From Asticcacaulis solisilvae (GTDB lineage Bacteria > Pseudomonadota > Alphaproteobacteria > Caulobacterales > Caulobacteraceae): a stretch of DNA of 64,000 bases. Made by a program: the position numbers and the translations under genes. The stretch lies in NCBI RefSeq assembly GCF_017875235.1, contig NZ_JAGGMI010000002.1, forward strand, positions 434,001-498,000, in the 5' to 3' direction. Below are positions 46,256-55,945 of the stretch, one piece after another; positions within the stretch are counted from its first letter, which is position 1; each line of letters starts with the position of its first letter. The notes beneath the pieces were generated by a model. It searched no databases, had not been told where the DNA came from, and saw nothing but the letters and a program-made list of their open reading frames with translations.

Positions 46256-46681
46256 TTACATCAATTTTCGCTTGGCAAGTTCGACGAAGGCGCGCGTCTC
46301 GATTTCATTCAGGACGCCCTGCAACTTCTGGTCCTCAATGTCCTCGCGATGCTGGGCGATCAGGCCCTGCAGGCGCAGCAGGGCCTCGTCGTCGATCGTG
46401 CCCGACAGGACGCTGACCTTGACGTCGTCCAGGGCGTCGAGAATGTCGTTCGACCGCTTGATCTGGCGACGGCGCCGGCCGGTCATGACGTTGTCTTCGG
46501 CCTGCAGCGCCAGCAAGGCGTCGACCCCGAAAGCGCCCAGCGCGGCCGAAGCCTGGGCCGGTCCCGCCGTCTTTTGCGCATCACCGCTCTTGTTCAGGGA
46601 AAAGCCGTCACCCGTTCGACGCACGCCACCTGAAACGGGGCCCATGCCTGTGCCGGTCGCCGAATTGATCTTCATCGTCAT
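46256..46681 (-). CDS. fliX: Flagellar assembly regulator FliX
   Basis: About 141 residues. In Caulobacter FliX couples completion of the early flagellar basal body to activity of the sigma-54 activator FlbD. Recognised by FGVDALLALQAED, RRRRQIKRSNDILDALDDVK, VSVLSGTIDDEALLRLQGLI and the end LQGVLNEIETRAFVELAKRK, and by its place divergent from flgI as in Caulobacter. The N-terminal 45 residues are low-complexity. The start is ATG 46681 with AGGT six bases upstream; an ATG at 46675 is also possible. Confidence 0.9.
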   Translation of the reverse strand: MTMKINSATGTGMGPVSGGVRRTGDGFSLNKSGDAQKTAGPAQASAALGAFGVDALLALQAEDNVMTGRRRRQIKRSNDILDALDDVKVSVLSGTIDDEALLRLQGLIAQHREDIEDQKLQGVLNEIETRAFVELAKRKLM

Positions 46682-46762
46682 AGTCTGACCTACGGTAAAC
46701 ATCGTTTAGATCAGCGCGCCTATTCTTTACTCGACGGGCATTCTCGCCCACGCAATCACAGA

Positions 46763-46778
46763 GGGACAATATTGCCGG
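46763..46778 (-). promoter_or_regulatory. FlbD/ftr-like box 1
   Basis: Minus strand CCGGCAATATTGTCCC. It matches box 2 (46805-46820) at 15 of 16 positions in inverted orientation. The CGGCAA core recalls Caulobacter ftr enhancer elements. Candidate binding site serving the fliX side. Confidence 0.55.
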
Positions 46779-46804
46779 TCGCGGGTAAGCGAAGCCTTAA
46801 CGGC

Positions 46805-46820
46805 CCGGCAATATTTTCCC
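46805..46820 (+). promoter_or_regulatory. FlbD/ftr-like box 2
   Basis: CCGGCAATATTTTCCC, about 70 bases upstream of the flgI sigma-54 promoter, a distance fitting an enhancer. Inverted with respect to box 1. Confidence 0.55.
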
Positions 46821-46889
46821 AACCTTTACCATGCTTGGCGCCGAAAAATATAAGAAATTGATTCAATTAAATAATTTTCGCCTTCTGAA

Positions 46890-46906
46890 CTGGCACGAAA
46901 CTCGCT
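46890..46906 (+). promoter_or_regulatory. Sigma-54 promoter of flgI
   Basis: CTGGCACGAAACTCGCT fits the -24/-12 consensus TGGCACG-N4-TTGC with one change in the -12 element (TCGC). Predicted start about 12 bases downstream, giving a leader of about 25 bases to the flgI ATG. Confidence 0.82.
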
Positions 46907-46942
46907 TGTCCGTGCGAGTATGGTTAACCGACGGATTTGCTT

Positions 46943-48079
46943 ATGCGTGCTCGCCAACTGACGCTTCTGACGCCCCTGCTGGGCACCGCGGCCATCGCGG
47001 CCGCCGCACTTGGCGGTCTGCTGATGGCTTCCTCGGCCCAGTCGGCCTCGCGCATCAAGGACATCGTCGATGTCGAAGGCGTCCGCAGCAACCACCTCGT
47101 CGGCTATGGCATCGTCGTCGGCCTGAACGGCACGGGCGACACGGTTCGTAACTGCCCCATGCTGATGCAGAGCCTGGAAAGCATGATGGAGCGCCTGCAG
47201 GTCAATATCCGCGACGGCAACCTGAACACCAAGAACGCCGCCGCCGTCATGGTCACCGCCGAGCTCCAGCCTTTCGCCGCGCCCGGCGCGCCGGTCGACA
47301 TCTCGGTGTCCGCCATGTGCGACGCCAAGAGCCTGCTCGGCGGCACGCTGATGGTCACGCCGTTGCTTGGCGCCGATGGCGAAGCCTATGCGGTCGCGCA
47401 GGGCACCGTCCAGACCGGTTCGGTCTCGGCCGGCGGGGCATCGGGATCATCCGTCACCAAGGGCGTGCCGACCTCAGGCCGCATCGCTTCGGGCGGCATC
47501 ATCGAGCGCGAAACCAATTTCGATTTCAACTCCATGCCGTGGCTGCGCCTGACCTTGCGCAATCCGGACTTCACGACGTCCAAGCGCATCGCCTCGGCGA
47601 TCAATGGTGGATACCCCGGCTCGGCCATCGCGCAGAACCCCACGACCGTCGCCATCAAGCCGCCGGCGGGAACCAAGATGGTCGACTTCGTCACCCAGAT
47701 CGAAGCCATGAGTGTCGATGTCGACGAAGTGGCCAAGGTGGTGATCGACGAGGTCAACGGCGTCATCGTCATGGGCGAAAATGTCCGCCTGTCGCGCGTC
47801 GCCATCGCCCAGGGCAACCTCACCATCCGCGTCGATGAAACGCCTGACATCAGCCAGCCCGCGCCCTTCAGCCAGGGCCAGACCGCCGCCATTCCGGCGA
47901 CCGATATCAATGTTGACGAAGAAAAGGGCAAGCGCCTGATCCAGCTCGGCGGCGGCGCTTCGCTGTCGGATCTGGTCGCCGGCCTCAACGCGTTGGGCGT
48001 CACGCCGCGCGACATGATCTCCATCCTGCAGGCCATCAAGGCCGCCGGCGCCCTCCAGGCCGAAATTCAGGTGATGTAA
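46943..48079 (+). CDS. flgI: Flagellar P-ring protein FlgI
   Basis: 378 residues, the normal size. Forms the periplasmic ring around the flagellar rod. A signal peptide spans about residues 1-36, ending SAQSAS. RIKDIVDVEGVRSNHLVGYG, GIVVGLNGTGDTVRNCPMLM and the C-terminal GASLSDLVAGLNALGVTPRD with MISILQAIKAAGALQAEI are hallmark segments. The start is ATG 46943; a TTG at 46937 adds two residues. A sigma-54 promoter and an inverted FlbD-like box pair lie upstream. The stop overlaps the cheL start in TAATG. Confidence 0.97.
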   Translation: MRARQLTLLTPLLGTAAIAAAALGGLLMASSAQSASRIKDIVDVEGVRSNHLVGYGIVVGLNGTGDTVRNCPMLMQSLESMMERLQVNIRDGNLNTKNAAAVMVTAELQPFAAPGAPVDISVSAMCDAKSLLGGTLMVTPLLGADGEAYAVAQGTVQTGSVSAGGASGSSVTKGVPTSGRIASGGIIERETNFDFNSMPWLRLTLRNPDFTTSKRIASAINGGYPGSAIAQNPTTVAIKPPAGTKMVDFVTQIEAMSVDVDEVAKVVIDEVNGVIVMGENVRLSRVAIAQGNLTIRVDETPDISQPAPFSQGQTAAIPATDINVDEEKGKRLIQLGGGASLSDLVAGLNALGVTPRDMISILQAIKAAGALQAEIQVM

Positions 48080-48402
48080 TGGATACGACCGCGCTTCTCA
48101 CCCTGCAAAACGCCGAAACCGTCCGCGCCGACGCAGCCATGACGCGCGCCGTCAATGCCACAAGCTCTGGCAAGAGCAACGCCAAGCTCGGCGAAGAGTT
48201 CGAATCCATGGTGTTGTCGCAGCTTCTGGCGCCCATGTTCGAAGGCCTGGAAACCGACGGCCCGTTCGGCGGCGGCCACGGCGAAGAGGCCATGCGCTCC
48301 TTCTATATCGGCGCCATGGCCGACCAGATGGCGAAACGCGGCGGTGTGGGCATTTCCACCATGATGCAGAAAGAACTCCTTAAGCTTCAGGGCGCAGCAT
48401 AG
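48079..48402 (+). CDS. cheL: Rod-binding protein (FlgJ N-terminal-like), CheL
   Basis: 107 residues, corresponding only to the rod-binding domain of FlgJ, without a muramidase domain. GEEFESMVLSQLLAPMFEGL and the end of the domain, FYIGAMADQMAKRGGVGIST, are the family segments. Alphaproteobacteria commonly use this short form; the Caulobacter gene in the same place is called cheL. It assists rod assembly in the periplasm. Translationally coupled to flgI by TAATG. Confidence 0.87.
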   Translation: MDTTALLTLQNAETVRADAAMTRAVNATSSGKSNAKLGEEFESMVLSQLLAPMFEGLETDGPFGGGHGEEAMRSFYIGAMADQMAKRGGVGISTMMQKELLKLQGAA

Positions 48403-48406
48403 TCCC

Positions 48407-48844
48407 ATGTTATCCGCACAGACCCCTTCCGACCGCGCCACTCAACTTTTGGCCCTGACAAAGCGCCTGACCGAGCGCCTGGCCGGCGACACCGCCGTGC
48501 TGGAAGCCCACCGCCCCCAGGATCTGGTGGGTGGCATCGAGGAAACGCGCTCCCTGTCGAACCTCTACCGGCTGGAAACCGCCCGCATCAAGGCCGATCC
48601 CAGCTTGCTCAACGGCATTTCCGCCAATGAAAAGAACGCTTTGCGCGAAGCAACGGAACTGTTTGATAAGACTCTGGCACGTTACGAAAGCGCCGTTATC
48701 GCCGCCAAGACGATCACCGAAGGCATTGTCGCGGCCGTGGCTGAGGACCTGAACAATCGCACAGCCCGCACCGCCACCTACGGCGCCCAGGGCCGGACAT
48801 CGAACACCGGGCCGCAATCATTGAATCTCGGCCGCACGGCCTGA
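48407..48844 (+). CDS. flbY: Flagellar protein FlbY (FlgN-like)
   Basis: 145 residues, all alpha-helical and rich in Ala, Leu, Arg and Glu. LLALTKRLTERLAGDTAVLE, AHRPQDL and LYRLETARIKADPSLLNGIS, then AAKTITEGIVAAVAEDLNNR, match the short protein encoded after cheL in Caulobacter (FlbY). FlgN-like chaperones have the same helical layout, so a chaperone role for late export substrates is an inference. Four bases after cheL, third gene of the flgI operon. The Thr/Ser/Asn-rich C-terminus looks disordered. Confidence 0.82.
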   Translation: MLSAQTPSDRATQLLALTKRLTERLAGDTAVLEAHRPQDLVGGIEETRSLSNLYRLETARIKADPSLLNGISANEKNALREATELFDKTLARYESAVIAAKTITEGIVAAVAEDLNNRTARTATYGAQGRTSNTGPQSLNLGRTA

Positions 48845-48858
48845 AAAACAGCCCGGGT

Positions 48859-49947
48859 TTACTGTCCCTTGACGCGCGCATCCTTAGGGTTGGAATAAGC
48901 GCCCTTCGATGGCGGATTCCGATCGAACTTGTCCTTGCCGACCGTGTTTACCCGCTTCCAGTAGTCGGCATTGCCCCCTGAACGCTTGTAATCGTCATAG
49001 GCTTCCTTCTTGGCGACGATCGGACCGTAATGCGCCCGCCCGGCCGGATCGCCGGTACCCAGCCCCTGCATCTGCACCAGTTGCTTCATATTGCAGCCCG
49101 CCGGAATAGGCTTGCCGGCCTGTTGCAGGGCCACGCACGATTCGTGATTCATCAGGGCCTGGCTGACGCCGCTGCGTCCGCCTTTCAGGCCACCGCCCGT
49201 CGCGGCGCCGCCGGCCGGTGGCGCACCGCCGCCCGATGACCGGCCAGGTGTATCGGCCGCCAGACCTGAGGGCGCGATATTCGGTATCGAGGGCATGGGC
49301 GTCTCATGCAGGTTCAGGTCGCTGGCGCCCGGTGAGGCCAGGGCTTCGCGCCGCTGTGCCTCGATCCGCCCCTCGTCCTCCTTCTTCTTCGCGTTCAGCT
49401 TGGCTTGTTCCGCGGCGTCGCGTTCGGCAACCACGCTGGGTGCATCGGTTTCGGTGCGCAAGGCCTGGTCGTTCAGCCGACGTGTATCCACCTTGCGAAC
49501 CGGGTCCAGGTCCTCGCGGGATTGGGTGACGGCTTGCGGCAGGGCCCTGTAGGTCTCTTGCGCCATCTGCGGTGCGGGCTGAGGCACGGGCACCGGCTCG
49601 GGTTTCGACTGGGGCTGGGGCTCAGGCTCAACCTGTCGTTCAACAGGCCGCTCGACAACTTCGCGGGGACGAAACGTCGGAACAGGCTCGACCTGCTCTT
49701 CGGGCGGCACGAACTCATAGAGCTCGGTGTCAATTGCCGGCTCTGTATCCAGTTCGCGGTACGGCAGGGCTTTCGGGTTGGCGATGACCAGCAGCCACAG
49801 GACCAGCGCATGCATGACCAGGACCGTCGCGGCCGATCCGATCATGCGCGATCGCGGCGTGCCGGCGGCGCCAAGCCATGCCAGAGAGGCTTCGACCTCG
49901 TACGCCGCCCGTTTCAGCACGGCGTGTGTCTTTTGATAGATGTGCAT
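48859..49947 (-). CDS. Single-pass membrane protein with TonB-like Pro/Glu region
   Basis: 362 residues. One membrane helix at about 35-57 (MIGSAATVLVMHALVLWLLV) follows a cytoplasmic N-terminus. A Pro/Glu/Val-rich periplasmic span like that of TonB comes next (about 78-135: EPVPTFRPREVVERPVERQV, EPVPVPQPAPQ). A charged coiled-coil-like part (150-205), a Gly-rich stretch, and a C-terminal region with two cysteines (MNHESCVALQQAGKPIPAGC) follow. The TonB C-terminal domain that contacts receptors is not recognisable. It may be a TonB-like energy transducer with an unusual end or an unrelated envelope spacer. It stands alone between the flgI operon and uvrA. Confidence 0.65.
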   Translation of the reverse strand: MHIYQKTHAVLKRAAYEVEASLAWLGAAGTPRSRMIGSAATVLVMHALVLWLLVIANPKALPYRELDTEPAIDTELYEFVPPEEQVEPVPTFRPREVVERPVERQVEPEPQPQSKPEPVPVPQPAPQMAQETYRALPQAVTQSREDLDPVRKVDTRRLNDQALRTETDAPSVVAERDAAEQAKLNAKKKEDEGRIEAQRREALASPGASDLNLHETPMPSIPNIAPSGLAADTPGRSSGGGAPPAGGAATGGGLKGGRSGVSQALMNHESCVALQQAGKPIPAGCNMKQLVQMQGLGTGDPAGRAHYGPIVAKKEAYDDYKRSGGNADYWKRVNTVGKDKFDRNPPSKGAYSNPKDARVKGQ

Positions 49948-50075
49948 CCCGGGGTAGCACCCTGCCGGCTGATTCCGGTCTTACTGTGTCACGTATCGCG
50001 TCACACGCAATACATGTGCTGACAGATACAGGCAAAACCGCTGCATAAGGTAAAGAATGCCAGCCTTACGAAAAT

Positions 50076-50090
50076 GTTGCCACAATGTTC
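50076..50090 (+). promoter_or_regulatory. Near-consensus LexA (SOS) box upstream of uvrA
   Basis: GTTG-CCACAAT-GTTC differs in one base from the alphaproteobacterial LexA site GTTC-N7-GTTC. It lies 74 bases before the uvrA ATG and 35 bases before a TATAAT (50125-50130). Confidence 0.65.
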
Positions 50091-50163
50091 TTGTCACTGC
50101 TGGCAAAACTTGGCAAAGGACCTATATAATCGGCCTTGTCAGTACTGAGGATATCCACGCGTC

Positions 50164-53073
<2,910 letters not shown>

Positions 53074-53079
53074 GCACGC

Positions 53080-53127
53080 GAGCGCAATCCCAAAAGAAGT
53101 CACCGATTTTGGGATAAATTGCGCGTC
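53080..53127. repeat. Dispersed palindromic repeat, copy 4
   Basis: GAGCGCAATCCCAAAAGAAGT at the left and ATTTTGGGATAAATTGCGCGTC at the right; outer arms GCGCAAT/ATTGCGC and inner arms TCCCAAAA/TTTTGGGA pair. Same outline as copies 1, 2, 3 and 5, with changed but compensating inner bases. Confidence 0.75.
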
Positions 53128-53141
53128 CTAACGAGAAACAG

Positions 53142-53173
53142 ATGGTTAACGGGCTTTAAAGAGCCTTAACCAT
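53142..53173. promoter_or_regulatory. Inverted ATGGTTAA/TTAACCAT pair upstream of carbonic anhydrase
   Basis: ATGGTTAA (53142-53149) and TTAACCAT (53166-53173) around GGGCTTTAAAGAGCC. TTAACCAT is the reported form of a CtrA half-site in Caulobacter. The second copy ends about 20 bases before the start codon. Confidence 0.45.
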
Positions 53174-53192
53174 TTCGCGCGAAGGTGGCGGC

Positions 53193-54026
53193 ATGAGACT
53201 CACATCGCCCTCCCTTCTCGCCCTGTGTCTGGCCACCGGCCTGATGGCCCTGTCCGGCTGTTCGTCCAAGAAGGACGCGGCGCACGGCGATGCGCATGGC
53301 GGCGGTCACGGCGGTGAACACGGCGAAGTCGTCCCCGCTACCCTGCACCACTGGAGCTATGGCGGCAAGGACGGTCCCGACCATTGGGCGGAACTGGGCG
53401 GCGATAATTCCGTCTGCAAGTCCGGCCACCGCCAGTCGCCCATCGATATCGCCGGCATTACCAAGCAGCGTTCGGCGCGCGTAGTTTTCGACTACCAGCC
53501 TTCGGCGGCGACCATTCAGAACAACGGCCACACCATCCAGGTCGCGCTGACCGACGCCGGTGGCATCACGGTCGATGGCGTCCCCTACAAGCTGAAGCAA
53601 TTCCACTTCCATTCCCCGAGCGAACACGCCATCAACGGCCACCGCGCCGTGCTCGAAACCCATTTCGTCCATGAGAATGCCAAGGGCGACCTGCTGGTCA
53701 TCGGCGTGCTGTCGGATATCGGCGCGGCCGATCCCATGCTGGGCTCGCTGTGGACCTATCTGCCGACCGAGGCCGGCAAGCCGGTGCCGCTGGCCGACCT
53801 GCTGATCAATCCGCAAGACCTGATGCCGGCGACCGAGGACTTCTATGTCTATTCCGGTTCGCTGACGACGCCCCCGTGCAAGGAAGGCGTCACCTGGATG
53901 GTCTATTCCTCGCCGCTCAGCGTCAGCGTCGAACAGGCCGATGCCTTCGAACGCCTGGTTGGGCCGAACTCACGCCCCATTCAGGCCCGCAACGAGCGCG
54001 ACTTCCTGCACGTCACCGGAAGCTAG
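53193..54026 (+). CDS. Lipoprotein alpha-carbonic anhydrase with His-rich linker
   Basis: 277 residues. A lipobox LSGC at residues 20-23 predicts a lipid-anchored Cys. A His/Gly-rich linker follows (residues about 29-45, AAHGDAHGGGHGGEHGE). The alpha-type domain has HWAELGGDNSVCKSGHRQSP near residue 64, the zinc histidines in KQFHFHSPSEH and ETHFVHENAKG, and the C-terminal YSGSLTTPPCKEGVTWMV with the disulfide partner cysteine. It hydrates CO2 in the periplasm. The His-rich linker could hold metal near the enzyme. Stand-alone gene between two dispersed repeats. Confidence 0.93.
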   Translation: MRLTSPSLLALCLATGLMALSGCSSKKDAAHGDAHGGGHGGEHGEVVPATLHHWSYGGKDGPDHWAELGGDNSVCKSGHRQSPIDIAGITKQRSARVVFDYQPSAATIQNNGHTIQVALTDAGGITVDGVPYKLKQFHFHSPSEHAINGHRAVLETHFVHENAKGDLLVIGVLSDIGAADPMLGSLWTYLPTEAGKPVPLADLLINPQDLMPATEDFYVYSGSLTTPPCKEGVTWMVYSSPLSVSVEQADAFERLVGPNSRPIQARNERDFLHVTGS

Positions 54027-54074
54027 AGCGATATGGCGAAAAGTGTAAGCGGTTTTCGCCTTAAACATCGCGAC
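54025..54074. repeat. Dispersed palindromic repeat, copy 5
   Basis: AGAGCGATATGGCGAAAAGTG, centre TAAGCGG, then TTTTCGCCTTAAACATCGCGAC. Inner arms GGCGAAAA/TTTTCGCC. It begins inside the TAG stop of the carbonic anhydrase gene, as copy 1 does with its gene. Confidence 0.8.
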
Positions 54075-54088
54075 AAAACAAAAACTTG

Positions 54089-54125
54089 GATCGGTATGAT
54101 GTTTCCACTTAAAATCATACCGATC
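54089..54125. repeat. 12-bp inverted repeat adjoining repeat copy 5
   Basis: GATCGGTATGAT (54089-54100) and ATCATACCGATC (54114-54125) with a 13-base spacer. It ends three bases before the convergent membrane-protein gene and may act as a two-way terminator. Confidence 0.75.
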
Positions 54126-54128
54126 TAA

Positions 54129-54980
54129 TTAGGGTTTGATGCCAGCTATATCGCGATAGGCGGCCACCGGCGCGCCATGGATAATGGCCGTCGTCTGCGG
54201 CCACGCCAGCCCTAGCCACAGGACGAGAATCACTACGCGCGGCGGTGTCAGGAAGGCATCCAGGCTGGTCAGGTTGAGCGGGATATTGGCCTGCTGTTGC
54301 CCGAAGGCCAGCAAGGTCACGCCGTCGATCGCCGCTTCGGACAAATAGCTGACGATCATCGATAGCCCGAAGGCCAGGAGATACCCGCCCAATAGTGCGA
54401 TCGACCGACCGCGCGTCAGCTGGAAGCTGCCGAAGATATCGACGCGGCGCGTGGCGAAACTCTGTACCGCGTTCAGCGACAGCCGCAACCGCAGCCAGGC
54501 CACAGCCAAAAAGGCGATGAATATACCTATGGGCGTGAACTGAACCGGCAACCCCAGGATAGACCAGGCAATCGCCACCGCCCAGAAAAGACCGACGGAC
54601 AGGCCGAATGTCGCTGCCTGAACAGCCAGCACACGCAGTTCCGTCAAGCCGAAACGCAAATACCCCAGCCGGTCATCGCCGGCCTCCAGGCTGGCGCGGC
54701 AGATGGCGCAAATCAGCACGGTCGAGGTGATGAGGTAGACCGGTGTACACGCCGCCAGGGCGGTAAAAATACGGCCGGCGATCAGGAGCGCCAGCGCCAC
54801 GTCGTCCTGCTTTTTGTTGAAGGCCAGGATATCGCCATGATGCGGACCGACGATCGCCACGAGCAGGAGCGCGCAGATGCCGTAGCCGAACAGGCAGACC
54901 AACCCCCAGAACAGCAAGAGCTTTGGCCGGGCCTTCAGAAGGCGAAACCCTTCCAGGGCAAAATTCAAACGTAATTCCAT
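54129..54980 (-). CDS. Multispanning membrane protein, paralogue 3 of 3
   Basis: 283 residues with about six predicted membrane helices. The start FALEGFRLLKARPKLLLFWG, the middle RFGLTELRVLAVQ and the conserved LRLSLNAVQSFATRRVDIFG (then SFQLTRG) are shared in position with the two genes upstream. It ends with GAPVAAYRDIAG. No catalytic or transport motif is recognised. Last gene of a three-gene tandem array, 16 bases after its neighbour. Confidence 0.7.
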   Translation of the reverse strand: MELRLNFALEGFRLLKARPKLLLFWGLVCLFGYGICALLLVAIVGPHHGDILAFNKKQDDVALALLIAGRIFTALAACTPVYLITSTVLICAICRASLEAGDDRLGYLRFGLTELRVLAVQAATFGLSVGLFWAVAIAWSILGLPVQFTPIGIFIAFLAVAWLRLRLSLNAVQSFATRRVDIFGSFQLTRGRSIALLGGYLLAFGLSMIVSYLSEAAIDGVTLLAFGQQQANIPLNLTSLDAFLTPPRVVILVLWLGLAWPQTTAIIHGAPVAAYRDIAGIKP

Positions 54981-54996
54981 GGCGTCCGTTCAGGCC

Positions 54997-55914
54997 TCAG
55001 AACACGTTTTCAGCACTGACGCCGCCATTGGCAAGGCGCTTGTAGGCCGCGGCGGGGGCGCCGAAGCTGATAGCCATCAATAGCGGCGCGACGATGCCGT
55101 TGCTGACGAACAGGTAGGCGACGGTGACCGGATTGCCGAGGCCCTGGATCCCCAGGCGCGCCGAATCGAGCATGCGCGAATAGGCGTTGAAGTCGCCGCC
55201 CGAAGCCGCAATTGCCAGAGCCGCGAAAATGCCCAGGCACAGGACGAAAACGATCGTCGCCGTGGCGAGCGCTAGGAAATAGCCCAACATCAAGGTGCCG
55301 GCGTGCCCTTTTGTAAGCGCCCAGGAGCCAAAAAGATTGATGCGTTTCTGGTCGAAACTCTGGACAAAGCACAGGGACAGACGCGAACCGATATAGAAGA
55401 TGGCCAGGAGCGTGGGAATCAGCCCCAGGAACACGCCCACCATGCCGGCCGGTGTCGACGGGCCGCCCAGGATAGCTGAAAAGCTGGCGCCGATGATGAT
55501 GCCCGGCAGGACGGCCAGCAGATAGATCAGGAAAAAGATGATCCAGAACAGGATGGTGACGCCGACCTGGCGCAGTTCGTCCATGCCCAGCCGCAGGCCT
55601 CCGAATGACAGAGGGGCGTCGTGCAGCACCACGCGGAAGATGGCGCAAGCGATAACGACCTGGATCAGCATGTTGATCGGAAAGGCCAGGGCGTAGGCCG
55701 GACCGATCTTGGCGTACGCGGCCAGCAACGCCGCCTGATCGTTGCCGGCGGCGGCCTGCTCAAGCTCACCCATGGCCGTCCCGGCCATCGTCCACATGAT
55801 CAGTGCGCTGGCCGTGAAACCCAGGAGCGTCAGCAGGCCCCAGGGCAAGAGGCGCGACGGCTTTTCACGGATGATGCGAAACCCTTCGAACGCGAAGTCG
55901 AACGGCAGTTTCAT
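54997..55914 (-). CDS. Multispanning membrane protein, paralogue 2 of 3
   Basis: 305 residues, about six membrane helices. FAFEGFRIIREKPSRLLPWG at the start, RLGMDELRQVGVT in the middle, then SRLSLCFVQSFDQKRINLFG with SWALTKGHAG, and FGAPAAAYKRLANG at the end align with the downstream gene. Function unknown; the pattern of an amphipathic basic start, a cytoplasmic DELR/TELR loop and an SF-x-x-x-R motif may define a family. 31 bases behind the first paralogue. Confidence 0.7.
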   Translation of the reverse strand: MKLPFDFAFEGFRIIREKPSRLLPWGLLTLLGFTASALIMWTMAGTAMGELEQAAAGNDQAALLAAYAKIGPAYALAFPINMLIQVVIACAIFRVVLHDAPLSFGGLRLGMDELRQVGVTILFWIIFFLIYLLAVLPGIIIGASFSAILGGPSTPAGMVGVFLGLIPTLLAIFYIGSRLSLCFVQSFDQKRINLFGSWALTKGHAGTLMLGYFLALATATIVFVLCLGIFAALAIAASGGDFNAYSRMLDSARLGIQGLGNPVTVAYLFVSNGIVAPLLMAISFGAPAAAYKRLANGGVSAENVF

Positions 55915-55945
55915 GTGGTCCTCAACTCAAACAGGCGTGTGGCAC

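Noticed and set aside
46805-46827. Possible sigma-54 promoter for fliX on the minus strand (TTGGGAAAATATTGCC)
   Set aside because: The distance between GG and GC is one base short of the consensus; better explained as part of the FlbD-like box.
53142-53173. Full CtrA site TTAA-N7-TTAA
   Set aside because: The TTAA elements here are spaced by six bases; only the 8-base half-site form is kept as a suggestion.
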